Shown piece by piece: positions 34,205 through 44,728 of a stretch of DNA of 64,000 bases. How positions within the stretch are numbered: position 1 is the stretch's first letter; the number at the start of each line of letters is the position of its first letter. The position numbers were made by a program, and so were the translations under genes. Where the stretch lies: NCBI GenBank assembly GCA_001874265.1, contig MPDD01000011.1, positions 1-64,000 on the forward strand. Reading direction: 5' to 3'. Source of the stretch: Bacteroidetes bacterium MedPE-SWsnd-G1 (lineage in GTDB: Bacteria; Bacteroidota; Bacteroidia; Flavobacteriales; Flavobacteriaceae). The notes below the pieces were generated by a model. It did not search any database. It saw only the letters and a program-made list of their open reading frames with translations, and was not told the origin of the DNA.

Positions 34205-36736
34205 TTATTCTTGATTTTCTTCTGAATTATTCTCAGTATCCGTTTCTTCAGAAATTTCTCCTTCAGTTCCATCAACTATTTCTTCATTTTCTTCATCTTC
34301 TTCGTGCATTACTTTGGCAACCGCAGCGATAGAATCTGAATCTTTTATATTTATTAATTTTACTCCTTGTGTTGCCCTTCCCATTACACGAAGGTCAGAG
34401 ACTGCCATTCTAATGGTGATTCCAGATTTATTGATAATCATTAAATCATCGTCATCTGTCACATTTTTAATCGCAACTAATCCACCCGTTTTATCAGTTA
34501 CATTAATGGTTTTCACACCTTTACCTCCACGGTTGGTAATTCTATAATCATCTAGGCTGGAACGTTTTCCATAACCATTTTCTGAAACCACTAAAACATT
34601 GCTCTCTTCATCATTTACAGCAATCATGCCAATCACCTCATCTTTAGAATCTTTTAACGTAATTCCTCTAACTCCAGAAGCATTTCTTCCCATTGGTCTC
34701 GTTTTACTTTCCTCAAATCTGATACATTTTCCTGATTTAAGCGCAAGCATAACTTGACTATCTCCGGTTGTTAATTTTGCTTCCAACAACTCATCATTGT
34801 CTCTAATAGTTATTGCATTAATACCATTTGTTCTTGGTCTAGAATATTGCTCTAATGACGTTTTTTTAACCTGACCATTTTTCGTAGCCATTATAACAAA
34901 GTGACTATTGATATAATCCTCATCCTTTAAGTCTTTTGTAACTAAGAATGCTTTAACTTTATCATCTTGCTCAATGTTTATAAGGTTTTGAATTGCTCTT
35001 CCTTTAGAAGTTTTACCTCCTTCAGGAATTTCATAAACACGCATCCAGAACACTTTTCCTTTCTGCGTAAAGAATAGCATATATTGATGATTTGTTCCTA
35101 CAAATAAGTGTTCCAAGAAATCCTCATTTCTAGTTGCTACACCTTTTTGTCCACGTCCTCCTCTATTCTGAACCTTGTATTCATCTAAATTTGTACGCTT
35201 CACATAACCTGCATGAGAAATAGTAACTACAACTTTAGAATCAGGAATCATATCTTCAATACTCAAGTCACCCCCAGCGTACTCTATTTCTGAACGTCTA
35301 TCATCGCCATACTTATCTCTTATAGCAATTAATTCTTCCTTAATAATATTGTAACGTCTTGGTTCATTTGCTAATATATCTTTTAAATCTGCAATTCGAA
35401 TCATTATTTCATCATACTCAGCACGCAATTTATCTTGCTCTAGTCCAGTTAATTGACGCAATCTCATCTCAACGATAGCTTTAGCTTGAATCTCAGTTAA
35501 TTCAAAACGCTCCATTAAACTAGTTCTAGCCTCATCAGGGTTCGAAGACGCTCTAATGATTTTAATTACTTCATCAATATTATCTGAAGCAATGATTAAC
35601 CCTTCTAAAATATGCGCTCTTGCTTCTGCTTTTTTAAGATCGAAACGCGTTCTTCTTAAAATTACATCATGCCTATGCTCAACAAAATGATGAATTAATT
35701 CTTTTAAATTTAATTGCTCTGGTCTACCATTGACTAAGGCAATATTGTTTACACTAAAAGAAGTTTGTAAGGCAGTATATTTAAATAATTTATTCAATAC
35801 TACATTTGGAATTGCATCACGTTTTAACACATAAACAATTCGCATTCCTTTACGGTCAGATTCATCGCGAATATTCGCAATACCATCTAATTTCTTTTCA
35901 TTAACCAAGTCCGCAGTTTTCTTAATCATGTCTGCTTTATTCACTTGGAATGGAATTTCGGTAACAATAATACATTCACGTCCCTTAACTTCCTCTATCG
36001 TTGCCTTTGCACGCATTACAATACGCCCTCGGCCAGTATGAAATGCACTCTTGACACCATCATATCCGTAAATAATACCTCCCGTTGGGAAATCTGGCGC
36101 CTTAATATGCTGCATTAATTCATCAATCTCAATAGCATTATTATCTATATACGCCACTGTTCCATTAATAACCTCAGTTAAATTATGAGGTGCCATATTC
36201 GTTGCCATACCAACGGCAATCCCAGATGCTCCATTTACTAATAAATTTGGGATTCGTGTAGGAAGCACAGTTGGCTCATATAATGTATCATCAAAATTTA
36301 AACGCTGATCTACCGTATCTTTTTCAATATCTGATAACATATCTTCAGATATTTTCTGCATTCTAACCTCAGTATAACGCATTGCGGCCGGGCTATCACC
36401 ATCAACAGAACCAAAGTTCCCTTGCCCATCTACCATCATATACCTTACACTCCAATTTTGAGCCATACGAACCATTGAGTCGTATACAGAGGTATCACCA
36501 TGTGGGTGATACTTTCCTAAAACTTCTCCAACAATTCTTGCAGACTTTTTGTATGATCCCGTTGCTTTAATACCCAATTCATGCATTCCAAACAATACTC
36601 TTCTATGAACAGGTTTAAGTCCATCTCGTACATCCGGCAATGCTCTAGAAACAATTACAGACATCGAATAATCGATGTAAGCTGATTTCATTTCATCTTC
36701 TATATTAATCGGTATCAGTTTTTCTCCGTCAGTCAT
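34205..36736 (-). CDS. gyrA: DNA gyrase subunit A
   Basis: Catalytic subunit of type II topoisomerase that introduces negative supercoils, 843 residues from the ATG at 36736 ([16 protein letters not shown]). A frame extension of 14 codons upstream lacks homology. The active-site tyrosine is Y121 in [10 protein letters not shown]. The quinolone-contact stretch reads [10 protein letters not shown], with Thr82 and Asp86 at the positions equivalent to E. coli Ser83 and Asp87, so no classic resistance change is seen. The C-terminal half shows the GyrA-box-containing pinwheel ([11 protein letters not shown]). The tail is acidic. Confidence 0.97.
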   Translation of the reverse strand: MTDGEKLIPINIEDEMKSAYIDYSMSVIVSRALPDVRDGLKPVHRRVLFGMHELGIKATGSYKKSARIVGEVLGKYHPHGDTSVYDSMVRMAQNWSVRYMMVDGQGNFGSVDGDSPAAMRYTEVRMQKISEDMLSDIEKDTVDQRLNFDDTLYEPTVLPTRIPNLLVNGASGIAVGMATNMAPHNLTEVINGTVAYIDNNAIEIDELMQHIKAPDFPTGGIIYGYDGVKSAFHTGRGRIVMRAKATIEEVKGRECIIVTEIPFQVNKADMIKKTADLVNEKKLDGIANIRDESDRKGMRIVYVLKRDAIPNVVLNKLFKYTALQTSFSVNNIALVNGRPEQLNLKELIHHFVEHRHDVILRRTRFDLKKAEARAHILEGLIIASDNIDEVIKIIRASSNPDEARTSLMERFELTEIQAKAIVEMRLRQLTGLEQDKLRAEYDEIMIRIADLKDILANEPRRYNIIKEELIAIRDKYGDDRRSEIEYAGGDLSIEDMIPDSKVVVTISHAGYVKRTNLDEYKVQNRGGRGQKGVATRNEDFLEHLFVGTNHQYMLFFTQKGKVFWMRVYEIPEGGKTSKGRAIQNLINIEQDDKVKAFLVTKDLKDEDYINSHFVIMATKNGQVKKTSLEQYSRPRTNGINAITIRDNDELLEAKLTTGDSQVMLALKSGKCIRFEESKTRPMGRNASGVRGITLKDSKDEVIGMIAVNDEESNVLVVSENGYGKRSSLDDYRITNRGGKGVKTINVTDKTGGLVAIKNVTDDDDLMIINKSGITIRMAVSDLRVMGRATQGVKLINIKDSDSIAAVAKVMHEEDEENEEIVDGTEGEISEETDTENNSEENQE

Positions 36737-36995
36737 ATATAAAGTTTTGTTTTTTAATTCAAAATTACAGAACAGCAAGATACACTTTTTACCATTTTTA
36801 GCGAATAAAATTGAATCACTTTTTAGGAATAGTTATCAACAATATGACAGGAAAAATTAACAGCTCTACACCCTTGATTTACAAAGGATTCCGCGCACTT
36901 TACTGACATAATTTCAGCACCTAACTAAAAGCGGAATTGTTTTTGCAATAATTAAATAAAAAAATCTTTTAAATTTACAATAAAATCGAGGGTAT

Positions 36996-39530
36996 ATGGA
37001 TGATAATTTTTCACAAAAGGTTAAAGATGTAATTGCATACAGCAAGGAAGAAGCATTAAGATTGGGGCATGATTTTATAGGAACAGAACATCTTGTTTTA
37101 GGACTATTAAGAAAACGTGATGGAAAGGCCATTGATATTCTTAATTCTCTTGGTGTTAATTTGGAACATTTAAGAAATAAAATAGAATTGTTAAGTCCGG
37201 CTAATCCAATAGTACCATCTGGCAACGAAAAAAAGAACTTACATTTAACAAAACAAGCAGAAAAAGCATTAAAAACTACATTTCTTGAAGCCAAATTATA
37301 TAAAAGTGATGCTATAAACACAGCGCATTTATTATTGTGTATTTTAAGAAACGAGAATGACCCGACAACAAAATTACTTCAAAAATTTGAAGTAAATTAT
37401 GAAGAAGTCAAAGCCTTATTTCAACAATTATTTTTAGATGAAACTTTACCGGATATACCAATAGCTGAAACTCCTTCTGATGACGAGTTTGAAGAAGAAA
37501 AATCAAATCCATTTGAACAGCAACCAAAAGAGAAAGCCAAAGCCAAGTCCAAAACACCTGTTCTCGATAATTTTGGGCGTGATTTAACGCGCTTAGCCGA
37601 AGAAAACAAGTTAGACCCCGTAGTTGGCAGACAAAAGGAAATAGAGCGTGTTTCTCAAATTTTAAGTCGACGTAAAAAAAATAATCCAATGCTTATTGGA
37701 GAACCAGGAGTTGGGAAATCTGCAATTGCAGAGGGGTTAGCTTTAAGAATTGTCCAACGCAAGGTTTCTAGAATACTATTTAACAAACGATTAGTTTCTC
37801 TAGATTTAGCCAGTTTGGTAGCAGGTACAAAATATAGAGGTCAGTTCGAAGAACGCATGAAAGCTTTAATGAATGAATTGGAAAAAAATTCTGACATCAT
37901 TTTATTTATTGATGAGATTCATACCATTGTAGGGGCCGGAGGTGCAACGGGCTCGCTTGACGCATCCAACATGTTAAAACCAGCACTCGCTCGAGGTGAG
38001 ATTCAGTGTATCGGTGCTACAACATTAGACGAATTTAGAACAAATATTGAAAAAGATGGGGCTTTAGAAAGACGTTTCCAAAAGGTAATTGTCGAACCTA
38101 CATCTGTAGAAGAAACTGTAGAAATCCTTCACAATATAAAAGACAAATACGAGGCACATCATAATGTTGATTATACAGATGATGCAATTGAAGCATGTGT
38201 TAAGTTAACAAATAGGTATATGACAGACCGTTATTTACCGGACAAGGCCATAGACGCCTTAGATGAAGCTGGGTCTCGAATTCATATCACCAATATTGTT
38301 GTCCCTAAAGATGTGCTTGAATTAGAAAGTCAGTTAGAGCAAGTTCGTTTAGATAAAACGAGTGCTGTAACCGGTCAAAAATATGAAGAAGCCGCGAAGT
38401 TAAGAGACGATGAAAAGCGTATAGAAACTACTTTACAAAAGGCGCAAAAAGAATGGGAAGAAGCCTCTAAACTGAACAGAGAAATTGTAACTGAAGATAA
38501 TGTTGCGGAGGTTGTCTCAATGATGACGGGTATTCCTGTTAACAGAGTGGCTGAAGCGGAAAGTTCTCGTTTAAGCGAATTGCCTAACCTAATTAAAGGG
38601 AAGGTTATTGGACAAGATGAGGCCGTGGCAAAAGTCGTAAAAGCAATTCAACGAAATAGAGTTGGTCTAAAAGATCCAAATAAGCCAATTGGCTCTTTTA
38701 TTTTCTTAGGACAAACAGGAGTTGGAAAGACACAATTGGCAAAAATTTTAGCAAGAGAATTATTTGATAGTGATGATGCATTAGTTAGAATTGACATGAG
38801 TGAATATATGGAGAAGTTTGCGATTTCTAGGTTAATTGGTGCACCTCCAGGTTATGTAGGATATGAAGAAGGAGGACAATTAACTGAAAAAATAAGACGT
38901 AAGCCTTATGCTGTTGTTCTTTTAGATGAAATTGAAAAAGCACATCCAGATGTATTTAACATGCTTTTACAAGTTTTGGATGATGGATACATTACCGATA
39001 GTTTAGGAAGAAAGATTGATTTTAGAAACACCATAATAATTATGACCTCGAACATTGGTTCACGTCAATTAAAAGACTTTGGTTCTGGAGTAGGTTTTGG
39101 AACGGCATCGAAAAAAGAACAAGCAGATGCTCATGCAAAAAGTGTTATTGAAAACGCGTTAAAGAAATCGTTTGCTCCTGAGTTTTTAAATAGAATTGAT
39201 GATGTAATAGTATTCAATGCTTTGGAGAAAAATGACATTCATGCCATTATAGATATTGAATTGGAAAAATTATTAAAACGAATTTCTGGTCTTGGTTATA
39301 CACTGAATCTATCTGATAAGGCAAAAGACTTTATTGCGGATAAGGGATTTGATAAGCAATATGGGGCACGTCCTCTTAATAGAGCTATTCAGAAATATAT
39401 AGAAGATGCTTTAGCCCAAGAAATAGTAAATTCTAAACTTTCTGAAGGTGACATTATTTCTATGGAGTTGGACGAAAAGAGCAATGAACTTTCTATAAAA
39501 ATTAAAAAGGGTAAGAACCCTGTGGAATAA
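36996..39530 (+). CDS. clpC: Clp protease ATP-binding subunit ClpC
   Basis: AAA+ unfoldase of 844 residues for the ClpP protease. A Clp-N repeat domain spans about 1-145, followed by an acidic linker, a first AAA domain with GEPGVGKSAI and a second with GQTGVGKTQL, and an M-domain containing a UVR-like EEAAKLRDDEKRI stretch between them, which separates ClpC from ClpA. Arginine-finger and sensor regions are present. Divergent from gyrA. No clear TAnnTTTG box was found upstream, so expression may depend on another sigma factor. Confidence 0.95.
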   Translation: MDDNFSQKVKDVIAYSKEEALRLGHDFIGTEHLVLGLLRKRDGKAIDILNSLGVNLEHLRNKIELLSPANPIVPSGNEKKNLHLTKQAEKALKTTFLEAKLYKSDAINTAHLLLCILRNENDPTTKLLQKFEVNYEEVKALFQQLFLDETLPDIPIAETPSDDEFEEEKSNPFEQQPKEKAKAKSKTPVLDNFGRDLTRLAEENKLDPVVGRQKEIERVSQILSRRKKNNPMLIGEPGVGKSAIAEGLALRIVQRKVSRILFNKRLVSLDLASLVAGTKYRGQFEERMKALMNELEKNSDIILFIDEIHTIVGAGGATGSLDASNMLKPALARGEIQCIGATTLDEFRTNIEKDGALERRFQKVIVEPTSVEETVEILHNIKDKYEAHHNVDYTDDAIEACVKLTNRYMTDRYLPDKAIDALDEAGSRIHITNIVVPKDVLELESQLEQVRLDKTSAVTGQKYEEAAKLRDDEKRIETTLQKAQKEWEEASKLNREIVTEDNVAEVVSMMTGIPVNRVAEAESSRLSELPNLIKGKVIGQDEAVAKVVKAIQRNRVGLKDPNKPIGSFIFLGQTGVGKTQLAKILARELFDSDDALVRIDMSEYMEKFAISRLIGAPPGYVGYEEGGQLTEKIRRKPYAVVLLDEIEKAHPDVFNMLLQVLDDGYITDSLGRKIDFRNTIIIMTSNIGSRQLKDFGSGVGFGTASKKEQADAHAKSVIENALKKSFAPEFLNRIDDVIVFNALEKNDIHAIIDIELEKLLKRISGLGYTLNLSDKAKDFIADKGFDKQYGARPLNRAIQKYIEDALAQEIVNSKLSEGDIISMELDEKSNELSIKIKKGKNPVE

Positions 39531-39554
39531 AGACGTGATCAAAAACGAATAATG

Positions 39555-39584
39555 GCCTTCTAATTAAATTAGAAGGCTTTTTTT
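39555..39584 (+). terminator. Terminator of clpC
   Basis: GCCTTCTAAT - TAA - ATTAGAAGGC followed by seven T. Confidence 0.88.
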
Positions 39585-39640
39585 ATGCCTTAAAATTTCA
39601 TTTTTTATGATTAACTTAGTGTCGACCAAAATAGTAAGCC

Positions 39641-40078
39641 ATGAAATACACTATAGAAATCGAATTAAACCTTCCAAGAAAAAGAGTTATAGAACTTTTT
39701 GACAATCCAGAAAATATGAAGCATTGGCAAGAAGGTTTTATAAGTTTTACACCCTTAGATGGAGTACCAGGAGAAGTCGGGTCAACAGCAGAACTTAAAT
39801 ATAAAACCGGAAAAAGAGCATTTGAACTTGTCGAAACTATTATTGTTAATAATTTCCCAGATGAATTTTCAGCATCATATAAAACAACAGGAATGACAAA
39901 TTATATTTACAACTATTTTATTGAAGTTGATAAAAATACTACTAAATGGATTTCAGAAAACAAATGCAATGCCAGAGGTATTGTAAAATTAATGACACTT
40001 ATTATGCCAGGAACCTTTAAAAAATATTCAATGAAATTCCTGAAGGATTTCAAAAATTTTGCAGAATCTAAAAACTAA
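39641..40078 (+). CDS. SRPBCC-family protein
   Basis: 145-residue START/Bet v1-fold protein. The opening IEIELNLPRKRVIELFDNPENMKHW is the family's first strand and helices, and GEVGSTAELKYKTGKRAFELVETI forms the following sheet. It looks like polyketide-cyclase-type lipid- or ligand-binding proteins with an internal cavity. No catalytic residues are obvious. The gene stands alone between the clpC terminator and its own. Confidence 0.85.
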   Translation: MKYTIEIELNLPRKRVIELFDNPENMKHWQEGFISFTPLDGVPGEVGSTAELKYKTGKRAFELVETIIVNNFPDEFSASYKTTGMTNYIYNYFIEVDKNTTKWISENKCNARGIVKLMTLIMPGTFKKYSMKFLKDFKNFAESKN

Positions 40079-40088
40079 ATTGATTGAA

Positions 40089-40120
40089 TAAAAAAAGACT
40101 CACATTTGTGAGCCTTTTTT
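40089..40120. terminator. Terminator between converging genes
   Basis: A-run, CTCACA-TT-TGTGAG with one A-C mismatch below it, T-run. Placed between the SRPBCC gene and the small membrane-protein ORF. Confidence 0.75.
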
Positions 40121-40143
40121 CTATTATTATTTTTCAATATTGG

Positions 40144-40311
40144 TTATTCTTCAATAACTGCTTTCTCTGTTTTCTTCAATTTCCACTCTTCTCTTAAATA
40201 ACCTATAATCCAATATGGAATTACAAAAGTTAATAAGAAAATCATTAGCCAAAATCCCATCGTGAAAATGCCTAAAAAAAGTAAAAATCCTGAATATTGA
40301 GAAAAGTCCAT
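40144..40311 (-). CDS. 55-aa small membrane protein
   Basis: ATG at 40309-40311 to TAA at 40144-40146. The product begins MDFSQYSGFLLFLGIF and has a hydrophobic region of about 32 residues (8-40), long enough for one or two membrane helices, with MGFWLMIFLL and IPYWIIGYL, then a charged tail LREEWKLKKTEKAVIEE. Positive charges follow the membrane part, so the tail is probably cytosolic. It sits between a terminator and the fumC promoter, is on its own transcript, and overlaps a longer frame (40151-40336) that lacks this protein-like composition. No family recognised. Confidence 0.65.
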   Translation of the reverse strand: MDFSQYSGFLLFLGIFTMGFWLMIFLLTFVIPYWIIGYLREEWKLKKTEKAVIEE

Positions 40312-40398
40312 TTGTTTCGTTTTTATGATGCGTCAAAATTACTATTTATTTTTTATTTAATCCAATAGATTTTTACAATTTTTTAATTCCAATATCCT

Positions 40399-40406
40399 TA
40401 AATTTG
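40399..40406 (+). promoter_or_regulatory. -7 box of fumC (TAAATTTG)
   Basis: Perfect TAnnTTTG match 26 bp before the ATG of fumC. No clear -33 TTG. Confidence 0.45.
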
Positions 40407-40432
40407 CATCACAATTTTTTAGCACAATTAAG

Positions 40433-41830
40433 ATGGAATACAGAATAGAAAAAGACACAATGGGGACTGTAAATGTTCCTGCAGATAAGTATTGGGGTGC
40501 ACAAACTGAACGCTCTAGAAATAATTTTAAAATTGGTGCAGAAGCATCTATGCCTTTAGAGGTAGTGTATGGTTTTGCCTATTTAAAGAAAGCTGCGGCC
40601 TATACCAATTGTGATCTTGGTGTATTACCATCAGAAAAAAGAGATTTAATAGCAGCAGTTTGTGACGAAATATTAGAAGGTAAACATGATGCTCAGTTTC
40701 CCTTAGTAATTTGGCAAACCGGTTCTGGAACACAAAGTAACATGAATGTTAATGAAGTTGTTGCCAACAGAGCACATGAAATTACTGGTAAAGTTATTGG
40801 TGAAGGAGAAAAAACTATTCAACCTAACGATGATGTCAACAAATCTCAATCGTCTAATGACACCTTCCCTACAGGAATGCATATTGCTTGTTTCAAAATG
40901 GTAGTTGAAACTACGATTCCTGGGGTAGAAAAATTACGTGATACTTTTAAAGCAAAAGCAGAAGCTTTTAAAGATGTAGTGAAAATTGGTAGAACACATT
41001 TAATGGATGCAACACCATTAACTGTTGGACAAGAGTTTTCTGGCTATGTATCACAATTAAATCACGGACTAAAAGCATTAAACAACACACTTGAGCATTT
41101 ATCAGAATTAGCATTAGGTGGTACGGCTGTTGGAACTGGTTTAAATACTCCAGCTGGTTATGATGTGTTAGTTGCAAAATACATTGCAGAATTTACAGGG
41201 CAACCGTTTATAACTGCAGAAAACAAATTTGAAGCCTTAGCGGCACACGATGCAATTGTAGAAACGCATGGTGCATTAAAACAATTGGCAGTTTCACTAA
41301 ATAAGATTGCTAACGATATTAGAATGATGGCATCAGGGCCTAGATCTGGAATTGGAGAGTTAATTATTCCGGCAAACGAACCAGGCTCTTCGATTATGCC
41401 AGGAAAAGTAAACCCAACTCAATGTGAAGCTTTAACTATGGTTTGTGCGCAAGTAATGGGGAATGACGTTGCTGTTACTGTTGGAGGTACTCAAGGCCAT
41501 TATGAACTGAACGTATTTAAACCAATGATGGCTGCAAATCTTTTACAATCTGCACGATTAATTGGTGATGCATGTGTTTCATTTAGCGACAACTGTGCAA
41601 TTGGAATTGAACCAAATCATAAAGTAATTAAAGAATTACTAAATAATTCTTTAATGTTAGTAACTGCTTTAAACACGAAAATTGGCTATTACAAAGCGGC
41701 TGAAATTGCAAATACTGCTCATGAAAATGGCACTACTTTAAAAGAAGAAGCCATTCGTTTAGGTTATGTTTCTGCTGAAGAATACGATGCTTGGGTAAAA
41801 CCAGAAGATATGACCGGAGGTTTAAAATAA
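40433..41830 (+). CDS. fumC: Fumarate hydratase class II
   Basis: Iron-independent TCA-cycle enzyme, fumarate to malate, 465 residues. The superfamily signature [13 protein letters not shown] is present (about 317-329), together with the substrate-site stretches [33 protein letters not shown] and the C-terminal tail. Length agrees with FumC. It is followed by a perfect palindromic terminator, so it forms a one-gene transcript. Confidence 0.97.
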   Translation: MEYRIEKDTMGTVNVPADKYWGAQTERSRNNFKIGAEASMPLEVVYGFAYLKKAAAYTNCDLGVLPSEKRDLIAAVCDEILEGKHDAQFPLVIWQTGSGTQSNMNVNEVVANRAHEITGKVIGEGEKTIQPNDDVNKSQSSNDTFPTGMHIACFKMVVETTIPGVEKLRDTFKAKAEAFKDVVKIGRTHLMDATPLTVGQEFSGYVSQLNHGLKALNNTLEHLSELALGGTAVGTGLNTPAGYDVLVAKYIAEFTGQPFITAENKFEALAAHDAIVETHGALKQLAVSLNKIANDIRMMASGPRSGIGELIIPANEPGSSIMPGKVNPTQCEALTMVCAQVMGNDVAVTVGGTQGHYELNVFKPMMAANLLQSARLIGDACVSFSDNCAIGIEPNHKVIKELLNNSLMLVTALNTKIGYYKAAEIANTAHENGTTLKEEAIRLGYVSAEEYDAWVKPEDMTGGLK

Positions 41831-41854
41831 ATGACTTGACAATAAATTTAAAAC

Positions 41855-41887
41855 AAAGGCGTAATGAAATTTCATTACGCCTTTTTT
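41855..41887 (+). terminator. Terminator of fumC
   Basis: Perfect 15-bp palindrome AAAGGCGTAATGAAA / TTTCATTACGCCTTT and T-run. A start codon sometimes assigned to hutI (41864) lies inside this stem. Confidence 0.88.
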
Positions 41888-41888
41888 G

Positions 41889-41896
41889 TACTTTTG
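41889..41896 (+). promoter_or_regulatory. -7 box of hutI (TACTTTTG)
   Basis: Perfect TAnnTTTG directly after the fumC terminator; the chosen ATG at 41912 is 15 bp further on, giving a very short leader. No -33 TTG at the usual distance. Confidence 0.55.
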
Positions 41897-41911
41897 GACA
41901 AACATTCTTCT

Positions 41912-43147
41912 ATGCTTACTTTAATAACAAACATCAAAGAACTTTTACAAATTAGAGAACCTAATGTATCAAAAGTTTCTGGTGCTGAAATGAACGTTTT
42001 ACCAACTATTAAAAACGCCTTTCTTTTAATAAAAGATGAAGTTATTTCAAATTTTGGAACCATGGAAAATCTTCCAAAAATAAATGCGGATAAAATTATT
42101 GATGCTACCGGAAAAATAATACTGCCATCTTGGTGTGATTCGCATACACATATTGTGTATGCTGGAAATAGAGAGCAAGAGTTTGTTGCAAGGATTAACG
42201 GAGCTACATATGAAGAAATTGCCGCTTCGGGAGGAGGAATTTTAAACTCCGCGAAAACTTTACAAGCGACTTCTGAAGAAGAATTATACAAACAATCGGC
42301 TAAAAGATTAGAGGAAGTAATTCAACTAGGGACAGGAGCAGTTGAAATAAAATCGGGCTACGGATTAACTTTAGAGGCTGAATTAAAAATGCTCCGTGTC
42401 ATTCAAAAATTGAATGATAATTATCCTATTGAAATTAAAGCAACTTATTTGGCAGCACATGCCATTCCTAAAAATTACAATGGAAATTCCGAAGCATATA
42501 TCGATGACGTAATTTCAAAATTTTTACCAGTTGTTGCTAAAGAAAAATTAGCAGAATTTATTGATGTATTTTGTGAAACTGGCTATTTCAGTGTCGATGA
42601 CACCAATAAATTACTCAAAGAAGCTCAAGCCTATAACTTAACTCCAAAAATTCATGTAAACCAATTTACTGCCATTGGAGGTGTGCAAGCAGGTGTAAAC
42701 AATAACGCATTATCCGTAGATCACTTGGAAATATTAAATGATGAAGATATAGAGAGTTTAAAAAATTCGAAAACGATGCCTGTGGCCTTGCCACTTTGCT
42801 CTCATTTTCTGAGCATACCTTATACTCCCGTTAAAAAATTGATAGCATCTGGATTACCGGTTGCACTCGCAACAGATTACAATCCTGGATCTACGCCTTC
42901 TGGAAATATGAATCAAGTAGTTTCAGAAGCTTGTATAAAAATGAAAATGACTCCAGAAGAAGCAATTAACGCAGCAACTATTAACGGTGCATATGCGATG
43001 GGCATACAAGAAACTCACGGAAGTATTACAATTGGCAAACATGCAAATATTATTATTACAAAAGAAATTCCGAGTTATGGCTTTCTTCCATATGCCTTTG
43101 GAAGTAATTTAATTGACACCGTTTTGGTTAATGGAGTAATTGTTTAA
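41912..43147 (+). CDS. hutI: Imidazolonepropionase
   Basis: Zinc amidohydrolase opening imidazolone-5-propionate to formiminoglutamate in histidine degradation, 411 residues from the ATG at 41912. The earlier in-frame ATG (41864) lies within the fumC terminator and upstream of the promoter, so it is rejected. Motifs: metal ligands HTHIVYAGNR near 75-85, KSGYGLTLEAE near 146, HVNQFTAIGG, and ATDYNPGSTPSGNM near 320. It overlaps the end of the sugar-transferase gene on the other strand by 20 bp. ftcD, its downstream partner, is at 4.2 kb. Confidence 0.95.
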   Translation: MLTLITNIKELLQIREPNVSKVSGAEMNVLPTIKNAFLLIKDEVISNFGTMENLPKINADKIIDATGKIILPSWCDSHTHIVYAGNREQEFVARINGATYEEIAASGGGILNSAKTLQATSEEELYKQSAKRLEEVIQLGTGAVEIKSGYGLTLEAELKMLRVIQKLNDNYPIEIKATYLAAHAIPKNYNGNSEAYIDDVISKFLPVVAKEKLAEFIDVFCETGYFSVDDTNKLLKEAQAYNLTPKIHVNQFTAIGGVQAGVNNNALSVDHLEILNDEDIESLKNSKTMPVALPLCSHFLSIPYTPVKKLIASGLPVALATDYNPGSTPSGNMNQVVSEACIKMKMTPEEAINAATINGAYAMGIQETHGSITIGKHANIIITKEIPSYGFLPYAFGSNLIDTVLVNGVIV

Positions 43148-43712
43148 TTGTAAACCAAAGATATCGTAGATCTTTCATAAAATTCCAATGTCTAACATAG
43201 TCAAGATTTATTTCCACTTTTTGAGGCCAAATCACCGTATCATTATATTCTAATGGATTTTCTTGCCGAGACAACAACGCTTCTTCATTTGAAAACTTAA
43301 TTGTTGCAGGACCAGTTAATCCAGGCCTTACAGAAAGAATTAATTTTTCTTCTCCTTGAAGTTTATCCGCATAACCCATTATGTCAGGCCTTGGACCAAC
43401 AAAACTCATTTCACCGAGGATTATATTGAATATTTGAGGTAATTCATCTAGTTTGGTTCTACGCAATAACTTTCCAAAATTAGATGTTACCAGCGTTCCA
43501 TTACCTAGTAGCCGCATTGTTTTTAATTTAAATAATGTAAACAACTTAGCCTCCTTACCTACTCTTTTATGAGTAAAAAGTCCAAATGATTGAGTATCTA
43601 TAGAGGCACCAACAAATAATACAATTAAAGGAGTACTTACTATTGGTATGAGGATAACGGCCAATAAAATATCAAATAAGCGTTTAATAAATTGCTGTTT
43701 TTTTGACAACAT
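43128..43712 (-). CDS. Polyprenyl-phosphate sugar-1-phosphate transferase
   Basis: 194-residue bacterial sugar transferase (WcaJ/PglC-type catalytic unit). One N-terminal membrane segment (about 14-36) precedes the cytosolic domain. Conserved stretches are KRVGKEAKLFTLFKLKTM, FGKLLRRTKLDELPQ, the FVGPRPDIMGY motif and LSVRPGLTGPAT. Such enzymes start repeat-unit assembly on undecaprenyl phosphate. Lacking the extra N-terminal helices of WbaP, it is the small form. It overlaps the wlbA-like start by one base and hutI's end by 20 bp, so the cluster ends here. Confidence 0.9.
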   Translation of the reverse strand: MLSKKQQFIKRLFDILLAVILIPIVSTPLIVLFVGASIDTQSFGLFTHKRVGKEAKLFTLFKLKTMRLLGNGTLVTSNFGKLLRRTKLDELPQIFNIILGEMSFVGPRPDIMGYADKLQGEEKLILSVRPGLTGPATIKFSNEEALLSRQENPLEYNDTVIWPQKVEINLDYVRHWNFMKDLRYLWFTIKQLLH

Positions 43713-44725
43713 TATTTTGCACTTTGGTACATGCGCTCGATAATATCAACAATCTTCATACCTTCTAAAGCATTTGTAGTTATGGCTTTTTTGTTTTGAA
43801 GTACATCTATAACATTTTGGATTACAAAGTGGTGATTCTGAGCAGAGCCTTTATAAGCACCATAATCATTACCCGGGTTGGTTTGCTCTAAATTTGGCAT
43901 TTCATAATTTTCGATATGACAATAATCAACCTCATTCATATATTGCCCTCCAATTTTTACACTACCTTTTTCACCAATAATAGTCATTGAACTTTCCATA
44001 TTCTTATTCCAAACCGCTGTAGAAAAATTAAAACTTCCAACGCCTCCATTTACAAATTCAAAATTTACAATTCCCGCGTCTTCAAAATCGGTCATATTTT
44101 GATGCTTAAAATCGCGCATCACTGAATTGATATTTGTGATATCTCCAAATAACCAATACATAATATCAATAAAGTGAGAAAATTGAGTAAACAATGATCC
44201 TCCATCTAGTTTCTTGTCTCCATGCCAAGATTCCTTCTTATAATAACGTTCATCTCTATTCCAAAAACTATTGATATGCACAGAATAAATTGCACCTAAT
44301 CGTTTTTGATCCATCACTTCTTTTATCCATACCGAAGGTGGAGAATATCTGTTTTGCATTACAGCAAATACTTGTTTCCCTAGATGAAGTGCCTTGAAAA
44401 TTACTTTTTCAGCATCTGCCTTTTTCAGAGCAATGGGTTTCTCCACAACTACATGATTTCCAGCCTCAAGGGCTTTTACAGCCTGACTAGCGTGATACCC
44501 ATTAGGTGTTGCAATCGTAACTACATCTACATCTACATCGCTGTCTAAAAAATCTTCTAAACTCGAAAAAAAAGGAACATTAAATTGCTCAATGCTTAAT
44601 TTATATTTTGATTTAACATCTACTAAGGCAACTAATTCCGCTCCAACATTTCGATCAATCATTTCCGCGTGTCGTTTCCCAATATGTCCGCAACCAACTA
44701 CTGCAAATTTTACATTATCACTCAA
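43712..44725 (-). CDS. Gfo/Idh/MocA oxidoreductase, WlbA/WbpB-like
   Basis: 337 residues. The NAD site is VVGCGHIGKRHAE at about 9-21, and the catalytic EKPIALKKADAE is at about 95-106. The internal segment FWNRDERYYKKESWHGDKKL and the following GGSLFTQFSHFIDIMYWLFGD are very close to WlbA/WbpB, which oxidise C3 of UDP-GlcNAc-uronate in UDP-2,3-diamino-uronate synthesis. The substrate could be made by the 6-dehydrogenase at 2.8-4.1 kb. An aminotransferase and acetyltransferase for the next steps are not in this window. One-base overlap with the transferase gene indicates an operon. Confidence 0.85.
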   Translation of the reverse strand: MSDNVKFAVVGCGHIGKRHAEMIDRNVGAELVALVDVKSKYKLSIEQFNVPFFSSLEDFLDSDVDVDVVTIATPNGYHASQAVKALEAGNHVVVEKPIALKKADAEKVIFKALHLGKQVFAVMQNRYSPPSVWIKEVMDQKRLGAIYSVHINSFWNRDERYYKKESWHGDKKLDGGSLFTQFSHFIDIMYWLFGDITNINSVMRDFKHQNMTDFEDAGIVNFEFVNGGVGSFNFSTAVWNKNMESSMTIIGEKGSVKIGGQYMNEVDYCHIENYEMPNLEQTNPGNDYGAYKGSAQNHHFVIQNVIDVLQNKKAITTNALEGMKIVDIIERMYQSAK

Positions 44726-44728
44726 CTT

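Noticed and set aside
37408-37689. Minus-strand frames in clpC
   Set aside because: Antisense to conserved Clp domains; no promoter or family match.
40151-40336. 61-codon minus-strand frame beside the small membrane-protein ORF
   Set aside because: Same strand, different frame; its translation has no coherent hydrophobic or charged organisation, unlike the 55-codon frame.
41864-41911. Upstream in-frame start of hutI
   Set aside because: It lies inside the fumC terminator stem and upstream of the TACTTTTG promoter box; the ATG at 41912 fits the family start.
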